A DNA stretch of 64,000 nt, from assembly GCF_002902965.1 (NCBI RefSeq), contig NZ_CP026106.1, forward strand, positions 2,232,001 to 2,296,000, read 5' to 3'. Positions 8,991-17,740 of the stretch are shown piece after piece. How positions within the stretch are numbered: position 1 is the stretch's first letter; every line of letters starts with the position of its first letter. The translations under genes were made by a program, and so were the position numbers. The DNA comes from Paraburkholderia hospita. Its GTDB lineage: Bacteria; Pseudomonadota; Gammaproteobacteria; Burkholderiales; Burkholderiaceae. The notes beneath the pieces were generated by a model. It searched no databases, was not told where the DNA came from, and saw only the letters and a program-made list of their open reading frames with translations.

Positions 8991-9395
8991 ATGAAACGCA
9001 CGATGAAGAAGGTACTTGCTACTGCCCTGGTCATGGCTTTGTCCGGCGGCGTCTATGCTCAAGCGGCAGGCGGCGCGGGCGGCGGCGGTGCTGCTGGCGG
9101 CGGTAACGGCGCAGGCGGCAGTTCATCCGGCAACGGCGTGGGCGCGGGCGGTGGCAACGCGGGTGGCGCAGGCGGTGTGGCAACGCCCGGCGCAGGCGTG
9201 AACCGCGTGCAGCGCGGCAGCACGAACGACAGCGGCTACGGTACGCCGGGCACAACCGCGACAGGCGGCGGCGCGGGAACAGGCACGGGCTCGACGCCGA
9301 ATAGCGCGGGCATGAACCGTTCGAACAACGGCACGATGCAGCAGAACGGCAAGATGCAACCGGGCACGAACGGCACGAACCAAGGCGGCCAGTGA
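8991..9395 (+). CDS. Exported glycine/asparagine-rich low-complexity protein
   Basis: 134 residues with a clear signal peptide (MKRTMKKVLATALVMALSGG, cleavage likely after VYAQA). The mature part is almost entirely Gly, Ala, Ser, Asn and Thr, with GGAGG-type runs in the first half and an NGTMQQNGKMQPGTNGTNQ tail. The ribosome site GGGAGG precedes the ATG. The protein is therefore secreted or periplasmic and probably disordered. It lies divergent to katE and ends at a strong terminator. No enzymatic domain is visible and I do not recognise a named family. Confidence 0.75.
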   Translation: MKRTMKKVLATALVMALSGGVYAQAAGGAGGGGAAGGGNGAGGSSSGNGVGAGGGNAGGAGGVATPGAGVNRVQRGSTNDSGYGTPGTTATGGGAGTGTGSTPNSAGMNRSNNGTMQQNGKMQPGTNGTNQGGQ

Positions 9396-9426
9396 TGCCC
9401 TTCGAATCGTAGGAACCGCTGTTCAC

Positions 9427-9460
9427 GCGCCCCGGCGTCATATCGACGCCGGGGCGCTTT
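9427..9460 (+). terminator. Rho-independent terminator after the glycine-rich protein gene
   Basis: A perfect 13-base G+C-rich stem (9427-9439 with 9445-9457) and a five-base loop are followed by TTT. It lies 31 bases after the stop codon. Confidence 0.8.
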
Positions 9461-9579
9461 GCGTTTCCTGCGGCCCGCTTCGGTCGACGCGCGCGATGAA
9501 CTTCCGCCGACTCGCGCGAGTCCATTGATGCACAGGCACACGCCTGCAGACACCGCCCGGCTATTCGCGGAGACAAGCT

Positions 9580-10656
9580 TTGAGCCAACAGACAGACCTG
9601 ATCGTCGCGCGTCCCGAAGGCCTGTACTGCCCGCCAGGCGACTTCCATATCGATCCGTGGCGGCCAGTCGAGCGCGCGGTCATCACGCATGCCCACGCCG
9701 ATCACGCACGCTTCGGGCATCGCCGCTATCTCGCCGCGGAACCCGGCTCGCTCGTGCTGCAGTCGCGGCTGCCGGGCATCGCGTTGCAAACGCTCGCGTA
9801 TGGCGAGCGCATCACGATCAACGGCGTCGACGTGTCGCTGCATCCGGCGGGACATGTGCTGGGCTCGGCGCAGGTGCGCGTCGAATATCGCGGCGAAGTG
9901 TGGGTCGCATCCGGCGACTACAAGCTCGACGCCGATCCCACTTGCGCGCCGTTCGAGCCCGTGCGCTGCGATACCTTCATCACCGAGTCCACCTTCGGCC
10001 TGCCCATCTACCGCTGGGACGCGCCGCAAACAGTGTTCGACGGCATCGACAGCTGGTGGCGCCACAACGCGGCCACGGGTCGCGCTTCTGTGCTGTTCTG
10101 CTATTCGTTCGGCAAGGCACAGCATATTCTCGCAGGCATCGATGCGGGCATCGGCCCGATCTTCTGTCACGGCGCCGTCGATCCGTTGAATCGCGCGTAT
10201 CGCGCAGCGGGTGTCGCGCTGCCGCCCGTGCGCCTCGTCAGCGAGATTCCCGCGAAGAACAAAGAGGCCTTCCGACAGGCGCTCGTGATCGCGCCGCCGT
10301 CCGCGCAAGGCAGCGCTTGGCTGCGGCGCTTCGGCGAATACAGCGACGCGTTCGCGTCGGGCTGGATGCGTCTGCGCGGCACGCGCCGGCGGCGCGGCGT
10401 CGATCACGGCTTCGTGTTGTCCGATCATGCCGACTGGCCCGGCCTGCAAACGGCCATCGCCGCGACGGGTGCACAGCGCGTGATCGTCACCCATGGACAG
10501 GTCGAGCCGATAGTGCGCTGGCTGCGCGAGCAAGGTCTCGAAGCGGGCGCGTTCGCAACCGAGTATGGCGACGATGCAATCGAAGCAGACGCAGCGGCGG
10601 CCAGCGAAAGCGAGCCCGCAATGAGCGCCGACGCATCGACGCCCGACGCATCATGA
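9580..10656 (+). CDS. Ligase-associated DNA exonuclease (metallo-beta-lactamase/beta-CASP fold)
   Basis: 358 residues, starting at TTG with GGAGA upstream. The metal-binding HAHADHA motif (about residue 37), the later HPAGHVLGS and SGDYK, and the C-terminal LSDHADWPGL and VTHGQ motifs identify a metallo-beta-lactamase fold related to mRNA 3'-end processing nucleases. In many bacteria this protein is encoded next to an ATP-dependent DNA ligase and is thought to trim DNA ends in repair. Here it overlaps the ligase gene by four bases (ATGA), showing translational coupling. The C-terminal 30 residues (EADAAAASESEPAMSADA) are low complexity. Confidence 0.88.
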   Translation: MSQQTDLIVARPEGLYCPPGDFHIDPWRPVERAVITHAHADHARFGHRRYLAAEPGSLVLQSRLPGIALQTLAYGERITINGVDVSLHPAGHVLGSAQVRVEYRGEVWVASGDYKLDADPTCAPFEPVRCDTFITESTFGLPIYRWDAPQTVFDGIDSWWRHNAATGRASVLFCYSFGKAQHILAGIDAGIGPIFCHGAVDPLNRAYRAAGVALPPVRLVSEIPAKNKEAFRQALVIAPPSAQGSAWLRRFGEYSDAFASGWMRLRGTRRRRGVDHGFVLSDHADWPGLQTAIAATGAQRVIVTHGQVEPIVRWLREQGLEAGAFATEYGDDAIEADAAAASESEPAMSADASTPDAS

Positions 10657-12332
10657 AGCACTTCGCCACGCTCTATACCGCGCTCGACGCCACGACGTCG
10701 ACGCGCGACAAGCTCGATGCGCTGATCACCTATTTCCACGCCGCGCCGCCCGAAGACGCCGCGTGGGCGTCGTATTTTCTCGCGGGCGGCAAGCCGCGCC
10801 AGTCGGTGCCGACGCGTCTGCTGACCGACATCGCGCGCACCCGCGCCGGCCTGCCCGAGTGGCTGTTCGAAGAGTCGTATCAGGCCGTCGGCGATCTCGC
10901 GGAGACCATCGCGCATGTCTTGCCGCCCGCCGCGCGCACGTCGGAGCTTGGACTCACGCAGTGGATCGAGGAACGCATCCTGACGCTGCGTGGTGCTTCG
11001 CCGGAAGCGCTGCGCGAGCGGCTCGTCGCGTACTGGGACGAACTCGACTGGAGCGGCCGCTTTCTGTTGACGAAGCTGATCGGCGGCGGCTTTCGTGTCG
11101 GCGTGGCGCGGCAACTCGTGGTGCGCGCGCTCGCCGATGTGGCGGGCGTCGATCACAAGCTGATCGCGCAGCGCATGGTCGGCTGGACGGATTCGAGCCA
11201 GCCGCCCGACGCCGCGCGCTATCTTCGCCTGATCGCGCCCGCGCCTTCCGGCGACGCAAGCGCTGATGCGCAAACCGCGCATAGCCGCCATGAAAGCGAA
11301 CTCGGCCTGCCCTATCCGTTCTTTCTTGCGCATCCGTTGCAGGTCGATCCCGCGACGCTCGGCGATCCGTCGTCGTGGTTCGCCGAATGGAAGTGGGACG
11401 GCATCCGCGCGCAAGTGGTGAGACGCGATGGCCGCGTGTGGGTATGGTCGCGCGGCGAAGACCTCATCACGGACCGCTTTCCCGAAGTCGTCGCCCTGGG
11501 TGAGACGCTGCCCGACGGCACCGTGCTCGACGGCGAAATACTCGCGTGGGAACCCGGCGCGCTCGCGCCGCTTCCGTTCGCGCGGCTGCAACCGCGCATC
11601 ACACGCAAGTCGCTGACGAAGCGCGTGCTCGCCGAATCGCCCGCGACGTTTCTCGCCTACGACCTGCTCGAAGCGAACGGGGACGATCTGCGTATGCAAC
11701 CGCTGCACGAGCGGCGCGCGCGGCTCGATGCACTGGGCGCGACGCTCGCGAAAGACCCTCTGCGCGTATCGCCGCTCGTCGACGCGCGCGACTGGAACAC
11801 GCTTGCCACGACGCGCGACGAGAGCCGCGCGCGCGGCGTCGAAGGTCTGATGCTGAAGGAGCGCACGTCGATGTATGGCGTGGGACGAACCAAGGCGTCG
11901 GGCACCTGGTGGAAGTGGAAGATCGACCCGTATGCCGTCGATGCCGTGCTGATCTACGCGCAACGCGGCCACGGCCGGCGCGCGAGCCTCTATACGGATT
12001 TCACGTTCGCCGTGTGGGACGAGGCCGACGGCGTGCGCACGCTCGTGCCCTTCGCGAAGGCGTACTCGGGCCTCACCGACGAGGAGATGCGCGAGGTCGA
12101 TGCCATTGTGCGCAAGACCACCGTCGAAAAGTTCGGCCCCGTACGCAGCGTCACGCCGACGCTCGTGTTCGAGCTCGGCTTCGAAGGCATTCAGGCGAGT
12201 CCACGCCACAAGTCGGGCGTGGCCGTGCGCTTTCCCCGCATGCTGCGCTGGCGCACCGACAAACACATCGACGACGCCGACACGCTGGCGACGCTCAAAG
12301 GTTTCATCGACGAACGCGAACGCGCGCGTTGA
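10653..12332 (+). CDS. ATP-dependent DNA ligase
   Basis: 559 residues. An N-terminal ligase-associated DNA-binding region (about 1-210) is followed by the adenylation domain, with the nucleotidyl lysine in EWKWDGIR (about residue 247), then DGEILAW, EGLMLK and WWKWK motifs and an OB-fold domain. It seals nicks using ATP. Bacterial ATP ligases of this type accompany the beta-CASP-like nuclease encoded just upstream, as seen here with an ATGA overlap, and act as an accessory repair set beside the NAD-dependent replicative LigA. No Ku or polymerase domain is present, so this is not the LigD end-joining system. Confidence 0.92.
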   Translation: MKHFATLYTALDATTSTRDKLDALITYFHAAPPEDAAWASYFLAGGKPRQSVPTRLLTDIARTRAGLPEWLFEESYQAVGDLAETIAHVLPPAARTSELGLTQWIEERILTLRGASPEALRERLVAYWDELDWSGRFLLTKLIGGGFRVGVARQLVVRALADVAGVDHKLIAQRMVGWTDSSQPPDAARYLRLIAPAPSGDASADAQTAHSRHESELGLPYPFFLAHPLQVDPATLGDPSSWFAEWKWDGIRAQVVRRDGRVWVWSRGEDLITDRFPEVVALGETLPDGTVLDGEILAWEPGALAPLPFARLQPRITRKSLTKRVLAESPATFLAYDLLEANGDDLRMQPLHERRARLDALGATLAKDPLRVSPLVDARDWNTLATTRDESRARGVEGLMLKERTSMYGVGRTKASGTWWKWKIDPYAVDAVLIYAQRGHGRRASLYTDFTFAVWDEADGVRTLVPFAKAYSGLTDEEMREVDAIVRKTTVEKFGPVRSVTPTLVFELGFEGIQASPRHKSGVAVRFPRMLRWRTDKHIDDADTLATLKGFIDERERAR

Positions 12333-12406
12333 TGTCCGCATTTTTGTGCATGCTAGCCAATGGTGTCAAAATACGGTTTTGGGCATTTCCAGGACCGAGG
12401 CAAACC

Positions 12407-12988
12407 ATGGCAGGAGTTCGTCAGTTCAATGAAGACGACGCCTTCGCGCACGCGCTGGACGTCTTCTGGCGCAAAGGCTTTCGCGCCACGTCGATGCTGG
12501 ACCTCGCCGAAGCGACGGGCGTGCAGCGCGGCTCGCTGTATAACGCATACGGCGACAAGGAAGAGATCTTCATGCGCGTGTTCGAACGCTATGCGCAACG
12601 TTTCGTCGCGGACGCGCGCAAGGCACTCGACAAGCCCGATCTGCATGACGCGCTGACGTCGTTCTTCACCTTCGCGATCCGCTCGATCTCGCAGGGCACG
12701 CCCACGCGCGGCTGCCTGTCGACGAAAACGGCCGTCGAGATCGAACCCGACTCGCCGCGTCCGCGCGAAGCGTTGCAGGCCATGCTCGATGCGCTCGAAG
12801 CGGCCCTCCTGAGCGTGCTCGACACGAAAGAAGCACGCGCGCAATTGACGCTACCGCCGCAGCAGGCAGCGAACCTGATCGTGACGACGACGCGCGGAAT
12901 CGCGGTGATGGAACGCGTCTACGGCGATCCGAAGAAGCTCAGGCAGACGGCGTTCGCACTGGTCGATGCGCTGGTGCGCAAGCACTAA
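12407..12988 (+). CDS. TetR/AcrR-family transcriptional regulator
   Basis: 193 residues starting MAGVRQFNED. The N-terminal helix-turn-helix spans about residues 22-46 (FRATSMLDLAEATGVQRGSLYNAYGDKEE), in the pattern of the AcrR branch. The ligand domain contains TPTRGCLSTKTAVE, resembling TetR members with a C-terminal TetR_C-type region. Targets are unknown: the gene overlaps tail to tail by four bases with a methyltransferase gene and follows the DNA ligase, neither an obvious target. Confidence 0.88.
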   Translation: MAGVRQFNEDDAFAHALDVFWRKGFRATSMLDLAEATGVQRGSLYNAYGDKEEIFMRVFERYAQRFVADARKALDKPDLHDALTSFFTFAIRSISQGTPTRGCLSTKTAVEIEPDSPRPREALQAMLDALEAALLSVLDTKEARAQLTLPPQQAANLIVTTTRGIAVMERVYGDPKKLRQTAFALVDALVRKH

Positions 12989-13797
12989 CCCACTCGCTTC
13001 AGCCGATACGCGTACGTGACGTAAGGCACCGTCACCGTATCGTGCGCGGCCAGCGCCGGTTCCGACGCGATCAGCGCGCGCACCTCGCGCTCAACTTGCG
13101 CCCACTCTTCGGGCGGCAACGCGAGAATGAAGCTCGTCGAGTGCACGCGCGTCACGATCACATCTTCGACGGGTCCCGTGTGCCCGTGCGGCATGTGCCG
13201 CTCTTCCAGATCACCGAAGCCCTCGAACGGGAACACATTGCGCCATTCGCCCGTGTGATAGCGCGGCGCATCGCCTTCGCGCGCGTTGACGATCGCGTCG
13301 AGCCGCTCGACCCACGGCACGCGCGCATCGCGCACGTTCCACACGAGCCCGAGATGTCCGCCCGGTTTCAGCACGCGGCGAATCTCGGCAAGCGCAGCGG
13401 GCGTCGCGAACCAGTGAAACGACTGCGCGCACAGCACGGCATCGACGGATGCGTCGTTGAGCGGCAAGCGCTGCGCAGTGCCCTCGCGCACATCGACTTG
13501 CGGCAGTGCAGCGGCGATTTTTTCGCGCATCTGCGCAACAGGTTCGACGGCGATTACGCTCGCGCCCGTTTCGACGAGACGCGGCGTGAACTTGCCCGTG
13601 CCCGCGCCGAGATCGACGGCCGTCTTGCCCGGCCCGAGCGCCAGATCGCCTTTCAGCCAGCCTGCCAGTTCCGGCGGATAGTCCGGGCGGCCCTTCGCAT
13701 AGGTATTCGCGCCCTTCGTGTAGCCTTCCGACGCGGCGTGATGAACATGTGGCGTGGGGTCGGTCATATCGGTAATCTCAGTATCGAAGCTCTTCAT
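12985..13797 (-). CDS. SAM-dependent methyltransferase (class I, type 11)
   Basis: 270 residues from the ATG at 13797; an in-frame ATG at 13767 (MTDPTPHVHH) is an equally plausible start, as neither has a strong ribosome site. Motif I is VDLGAGTGKFT (about residue 61), followed by VIAVEPVAQM and the DAVLCAQSFHWF block typical of Methyltransf_11 proteins. The substrate cannot be read from the sequence. It lies convergent to the TetR gene with a four-base overlap of the 3' ends. Confidence 0.85.
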   Translation of the reverse strand: MKSFDTEITDMTDPTPHVHHAASEGYTKGANTYAKGRPDYPPELAGWLKGDLALGPGKTAVDLGAGTGKFTPRLVETGASVIAVEPVAQMREKIAAALPQVDVREGTAQRLPLNDASVDAVLCAQSFHWFATPAALAEIRRVLKPGGHLGLVWNVRDARVPWVERLDAIVNAREGDAPRYHTGEWRNVFPFEGFGDLEERHMPHGHTGPVEDVIVTRVHSTSFILALPPEEWAQVEREVRALIASEPALAAHDTVTVPYVTYAYRLKRVG

Positions 13798-13990
13798 TGT
13801 GAACGATCCATTTACGCGCGAGCAAATGATCGCGCTTATGACGCACTGCCGCATCGATCAGCGGTCGCCTCGTGCCGTAATCATGACCATTCGCAAGGCA
13901 AACGGGCATCGCTCTTGCGAGACTGTCGCGCGCGCGTTCACCGCGCGATAATGGTTCTCGCACGACAGCGCACAGCGAATGGAGGTCGGC

Positions 13991-14317
13991 ATGCAAGGCA
14001 GCCAGCTCACCGTGTTCGCGGCCACGACCGGCCCGCGCAAGCACCATCTGACGACGGTCGGCTGGATACTCGACGAAGCGCGGCAAGCGGGCATCCATGG
14101 CGCGACGGTCGTCGATGTCAGCGAATGCGTGGACGTGCACGGCAAATATCACGCGGCGCGCTTTGTCGAACTCGCCGATCAGCCTGTCGCCATCACGCTC
14201 GCGGGAGAAAGCGAGCGCGTCGATGCGCTGCTCGACCGCCTGCGGCACGGCAGCGTGCCGCTCTTCTATACGCGCTGCGCCGTCGATTACGAGGTGCTCG
14301 GCAGCGGTGTCCCGTGA
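13991..14317 (+). CDS. DUF190 family protein
   Basis: 108 residues. The start is set at 13991 because GGAGGT ends only five bases before it; an upstream in-frame ATG at 13979 would overlap that ribosome site. The QLTVFAATTGPRKHHLTTVGWIL opening and the GATVVDVSE segment are typical of DUF190, a PII-like small fold. The members' function is not established; some lie beside fluoride or potassium transport genes. A second DUF190 gene follows at 14841. Confidence 0.8.
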   Translation: MQGSQLTVFAATTGPRKHHLTTVGWILDEARQAGIHGATVVDVSECVDVHGKYHAARFVELADQPVAITLAGESERVDALLDRLRHGSVPLFYTRCAVDYEVLGSGVP

Positions 14318-14419
14318 AAGCGCGTAATCTGCTTCACGTCTGACGCACACAGCGACGCACACGCTGACCGATCCACGCGCTAGCGGTGCAACGCGAATCC
14401 GGGCGACAGGAGAAACGCG

Positions 14420-14809
14420 ATGAAAACAGAGCCAAGACTCTTGCATGATGTCGGACTGTTCGATGCGGTGTTCGCTTACGTTCAGGACAAGGACCCTACG
14501 GTGCACGCGGGCGCGATGTTCGGCTGCCCGGCTGCGTTCGTCGGCTCGAATCTCGCGTTTTGCGTGTACGGCAGCGGCATCGGCATCAAGCTGCCCGCCG
14601 AACGCGCGGCGCAGCTGGTGGACACGGGCCGCGCGTTCGCTTTCCAGCCGTATGGCCGCTCGGCGATGCGCGAATGGGTCGAGATCCGAATACCGCGCGA
14701 GCGCGTCGGCGAAATCGCCTCCGTGCTGATTGAAGCGGTCGAATATGCGCGGCATCACGTGAGCCATGCGGGCGCCAGGGCGCCGTCGGCTTCGGCGTCA
14801 CGGGCCTAG
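14420..14809 (+). CDS. Small protein resembling the TfoX N-terminal/YjbR-like fold
   Basis: 129 residues with AGGAGAAA before the ATG. The pattern MFGCPAAFVGSNLAFCVYGSGIGIKL followed by GRAFAFQPYGRSAMREWVEI resembles TfoX-N domain proteins (MFGG, lifecycle of beta strands, then a G...F...M motif). The C-terminal tail (SHAGARAPSASASRA) is low complexity. It lies between two DUF190 genes in the same direction, which may be one transcription unit. The fold call is a resemblance only. Confidence 0.65.
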   Translation: MKTEPRLLHDVGLFDAVFAYVQDKDPTVHAGAMFGCPAAFVGSNLAFCVYGSGIGIKLPAERAAQLVDTGRAFAFQPYGRSAMREWVEIRIPRERVGEIASVLIEAVEYARHHVSHAGARAPSASASRA

Positions 14810-14840
14810 CGGAGTTGGCATCCAGCGTGCGAGCGCCACG

Positions 14841-15209
14841 ATGAACGGCTGTCAATTGACTTTCTTCACTGAGCGCAACCGGCGGCACGGTCATCAGACC
14901 GTGTGCGAATGGCTGCTGCACGAGGCGCGCGGGCTTGGGATTCGCGGCGCGACGGTGGTTAGTTGCGCGCAAGGCGTTGGGCATGCGGGTGCTCTTCATG
15001 CTGCGCATGCGCTTTCGCTCGGCGACCAGCCGCAGCAAGTGATCCTCGCGACCACGGACGCTGAAGCGGATCGTCTGCTCGAGATCGTGCGTGCGGCGAA
15101 TGTTCATGTGTTTTTTACTCGCATGCCGGTGGAGTTTGGCTGGATCGGCGGTGATGAGGCGGCCGGGCCGGAGGGGCATCATCGGTTGTTCTGTCGTCAC
15201 GGGAGCTGA
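14841..15209 (+). CDS. Second DUF190 family protein
   Basis: 122 residues, clearly related to the protein at 13991: QLTFFTERNRRHGHQTVCEWLLHEAR matches QLTVFAATTGPRKHHLTTVGWILDEAR, and GIRGATVVS matches GIHGATVVD. The ribosome site is weak (GAGCG). The last third has T- and G-rich codons (GTTCATGTGTTTTTTACT), unlike its own first half, as it approaches inverted-repeat element A. Pairing of two divergent DUF190 copies around a third small gene suggests functional partners, but no role can be named. Confidence 0.75.
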   Translation: MNGCQLTFFTERNRRHGHQTVCEWLLHEARGLGIRGATVVSCAQGVGHAGALHAAHALSLGDQPQQVILATTDAEADRLLEIVRAANVHVFFTRMPVEFGWIGGDEAAGPEGHHRLFCRHGS

Positions 15210-15224
15210 CCGGCGGCTGTGCAT

Positions 15225-16160
15225 GCGTTGCCCCTGTGCGGGGCGGCAGTTGCTTTGTCTGTGACGACTGCTTGGTTTGCTTCGGGTTTGCGCTGGCATC
15301 CGCGCTATGCCTTCGTGCTTCATGCGTCGCCCCTGTGCGGGGCGGCACCTACTTTTCTTTGCCGCCGCAAAGAAAAGTAGGCAAAAGAAAGCGGCTAACA
15401 CCGCCAGTTCTTCTTCCTGCCTGAGGGCCCCCAACCGGTCTTACGCTACACACGGCAACCACGTGACTCATGTTTGCTGCCAACGCTTCGAATGAACGCC
15501 TCACCCGCTTCGAATACCCGTACTCGGGCAAGCGGCAGCGAATGGTACGTGCCGCCCAGGTGGCAAACTGTGTGTAGGCTGTCGCGTCGTATAGCTTGGT
15601 GCTCTTACATCGCAGCACGCGTGCGCTATCGGTTCGAAGTGAGGCGTGTGTGGCTCTACGGCCTACACACAGTTTGCCACCTGGGCGGCGGTGGAATATC
15701 TGGCACGGCGTGCCGCATTGCAGGTGCGTGAAGCGGGTGAGGCGTCAATTAAGAGCGTTGGCAACAAGCATGAGTCACGTGGTTGCCGTGTGAAGCGAGG
15801 GACCGGTTGGGGGCCCTCAGGCAAGAAGAAATGTTGGCGGTGTGAGCCGCTTTCTTTTGCCTACTTTTCTTTGCGGCGGCAAAGAAAAGTAGGTGCCGCC
15901 CCGCACAGGGGCGACGCGTGAACGGCAAACACCGTAACGCGGATGCCAGCGCAAACCCGAAGCAAACCAACCAGCCGTCGCAGACAAAGCAGGCGCCGCC
16001 CCGCACAGGGGCAACGCTTGAAGCACGAAGGCAAAGCGCGGATGCCAGCGAAAACCCGAAGCAAACCAACCAGCCGTCGCAGACAAAGCATCTGCCGCCC
16101 CGCACAGGGAGCAACGCTTGCACCGCGCAAGCGCCACGCGGATGCCAGCGCAAAGGCAAA
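15225..16160. repeat. Large inverted-repeat element, copy A (subtype 1)
   Basis: Two arms of roughly 250-285 bases face each other around a core at 15580-15660. Each arm holds a perfect hairpin CCTACTTTTCTTTG / CAAAGAAAAGTAGG (15348-15381 and 15860-15893), a CGCCCC-TGTGC-GGGGCG hairpin, and next to the core a perfect 29-base inverted repeat (15551-15579 with 15661-15689, containing CAAACTGTGTGTAGGC). The box GCTGGCATCCGCG lies on the left and its complement three times on the right (15938, 16037, 16137). Open frames across it (for example [15 protein letters not shown]) come from the hairpins and are not treated as genes. It fills the gap between a DUF190 gene and an MFS gene. Confidence 0.85.
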
Positions 16161-16193
16161 ACCCCAGATCGCTTACCCCACACCGCTCGTTAC
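15895..16193. repeat. Three tandem units of about 100 bases on the right flank of element A
   Basis: GCCGCCCCGCACAGG recurs at 15895, 15995 and 16094, a period of 100 and 99 bases. Each unit contains one CGCGGATGCCAGC box, and the first two end with a CGTCGCAGACAAAGCA segment related to the outer boundary of copies B and D. Whether this arose by tandem duplication of the element's right end is inference. Confidence 0.8.
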
Positions 16194-16319
16194 GGGCAGA
16201 TCATGCATGCCGACGGCGACTAGCTCCCCGTACTGAAAATCCAGTTGTAACCACAACGTCATGGCATTTGCCGGACTGGCTATGCAATAATCAACATTCA
16301 CTTACATCGCTCGCCGCCC

Positions 16320-17729
16320 GTGCTGCTTGCCATCAAGGCTTTTATCGCTCCCGTCATCGTCGCCTGCGCGATGTTCATGGAGAGCGTCGATGCGAATGTC
16401 ATCGTCACTGCGCTGCCTGAAATGGCGCGCGCCTTCGGCCGGGACCCCGTCACGCTGAAAATCGCCGTCACCAGCTACGTGCTCGGGCTCGGCGTGTTCA
16501 TTCCCGTCTGCGGATGGCTGGCCGACCGTTTCGGCGCGCGCTCGGTGTTCCGCACGGCAATCGGCATCTTCGTGGTCGGCTCGCTGGCGTGCGCGGCGTC
16601 GACATCACTCGCGACATTCACGGTTGCGCGCTTCATACAGGGCGTGGGCGGCGCAATGATGGTGCCTGTCGGGCGGATCATCATCTTCCGCGTGGTGGAG
16701 CGTTCCGAGTACATACGCGCGATGAACTACCTGAGCGTGCCCGCGATGCTCGGACCCGCGGCGGGGCCGCTGCTCGGCGGCTTCATCACGACGTATCTGC
16801 ATTGGCGGCTGATTTTCTTCATCAACATTCCCGTCGGCATTCTGGGCATCTGGCTCACCAACAAGTACATCAAGAACACGCGCGAGCCGCATCCGGGTCC
16901 GCTCGACTGGTTGGGTTTCGTTTTGTCGGCGGGCGGCGCGTCGCTGTTTCTGCTTGGGCTTTCGCTCACCGACGGCGAACTGGTGACTGGCACGACGGCC
17001 GTCGTGATGACGGTGATCGGAGCTGTGATGCTCGGCATCTATGTGCTGTATGCGCGGCGTGTCGAGCGTCCGTTGCTCGATTTGCGGTTTTTTCGCGTGC
17101 CGACGTTTCAGGCTAGCGTGCTGGGTGGATCGCTGTTTCGTATCGGGCTTGGTGCTGTGCCGTTTTTGCTGCCGCTTGTGCTGCAGGAAGGGCTTGGGAT
17201 GAGCGCATTCGAATCGGGGTTGATTACGTGTGCCTCGGCGTTTGGTGGCATGTTCATGCGGACGCTTGCCGCCACTGTCTTGCGACGCTGGGGGTTTCGC
17301 ACAGTGCTGATGTATAACGCGGCGTATTCGGGTATCGCCATTGCCGCGTGCGGTGCGTTTTTCCCTGGGACGCCGACGTGGTTGATCTGGGTCATTGTGC
17401 TGCTTGGTGGGTTCTTTCCTGCTTTGCAGTTTACGAGTTTGAACTCGATGACTTATGCGGAGATTGAAAGCCGTGATGTGGGTCGGGCGACTAGCCTCGG
17501 CAGTGTTGTGCAGCAGATTTCTCTTGGACTTGGGGTTACCGTTGCGGGGATCGTGCTGTCGATTACTCGTGCTGTGCATGGGCATGCTGCTCTGCAATGG
17601 TCGGATTTCTGGCCCGCGTTTGTTGTGGTTGGGCTTTGTTCGTTTGCTTCGATTCTTGTTACCAGGAAGTTGTCGGCTAATGCTGGGGATGAGATTGTGA
17701 GGGGGAAGAGAGAGGTCACCACAAAGTAG
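16320..17729 (+). CDS. MFS drug/solute exporter, DHA2-type (EmrB/QacA-like)
   Basis: 469 residues from a GTG start. About 14 hydrophobic segments are visible, as in the DHA2 group. Helix 1 carries SVDANVIVTALPEMA, the usual DHA2 motif D1 region, and the loop between helices 2 and 3 has GWLADRFGARSVFR (motif A). It would export a small molecule using the proton gradient across the inner membrane. Codon use changes along the gene: from about 17060 on, codons increasingly end in T or G (GTTGTGGTTGGGCTTTGTTCG) as it nears inverted-repeat element B, whose boundary begins 12 bases after the stop codon. Substrate unknown. Confidence 0.9.
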   Translation: MLLAIKAFIAPVIVACAMFMESVDANVIVTALPEMARAFGRDPVTLKIAVTSYVLGLGVFIPVCGWLADRFGARSVFRTAIGIFVVGSLACAASTSLATFTVARFIQGVGGAMMVPVGRIIIFRVVERSEYIRAMNYLSVPAMLGPAAGPLLGGFITTYLHWRLIFFINIPVGILGIWLTNKYIKNTREPHPGPLDWLGFVLSAGGASLFLLGLSLTDGELVTGTTAVVMTVIGAVMLGIYVLYARRVERPLLDLRFFRVPTFQASVLGGSLFRIGLGAVPFLLPLVLQEGLGMSAFESGLITCASAFGGMFMRTLAATVLRRWGFRTVLMYNAAYSGIAIAACGAFFPGTPTWLIWVIVLLGGFFPALQFTSLNSMTYAEIESRDVGRATSLGSVVQQISLGLGVTVAGIVLSITRAVHGHAALQWSDFWPAFVVVGLCSFASILVTRKLSANAGDEIVRGKREVTTK

Positions 17730-17740
17730 GTTTTTTTTGT

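Noticed and set aside
12985..13854. Longer start of the methyltransferase at 13854
   Set aside because: The added residues (MRQCVISAIICSRVNGSFT) are unlike the family N-terminus and lack a ribosome site.
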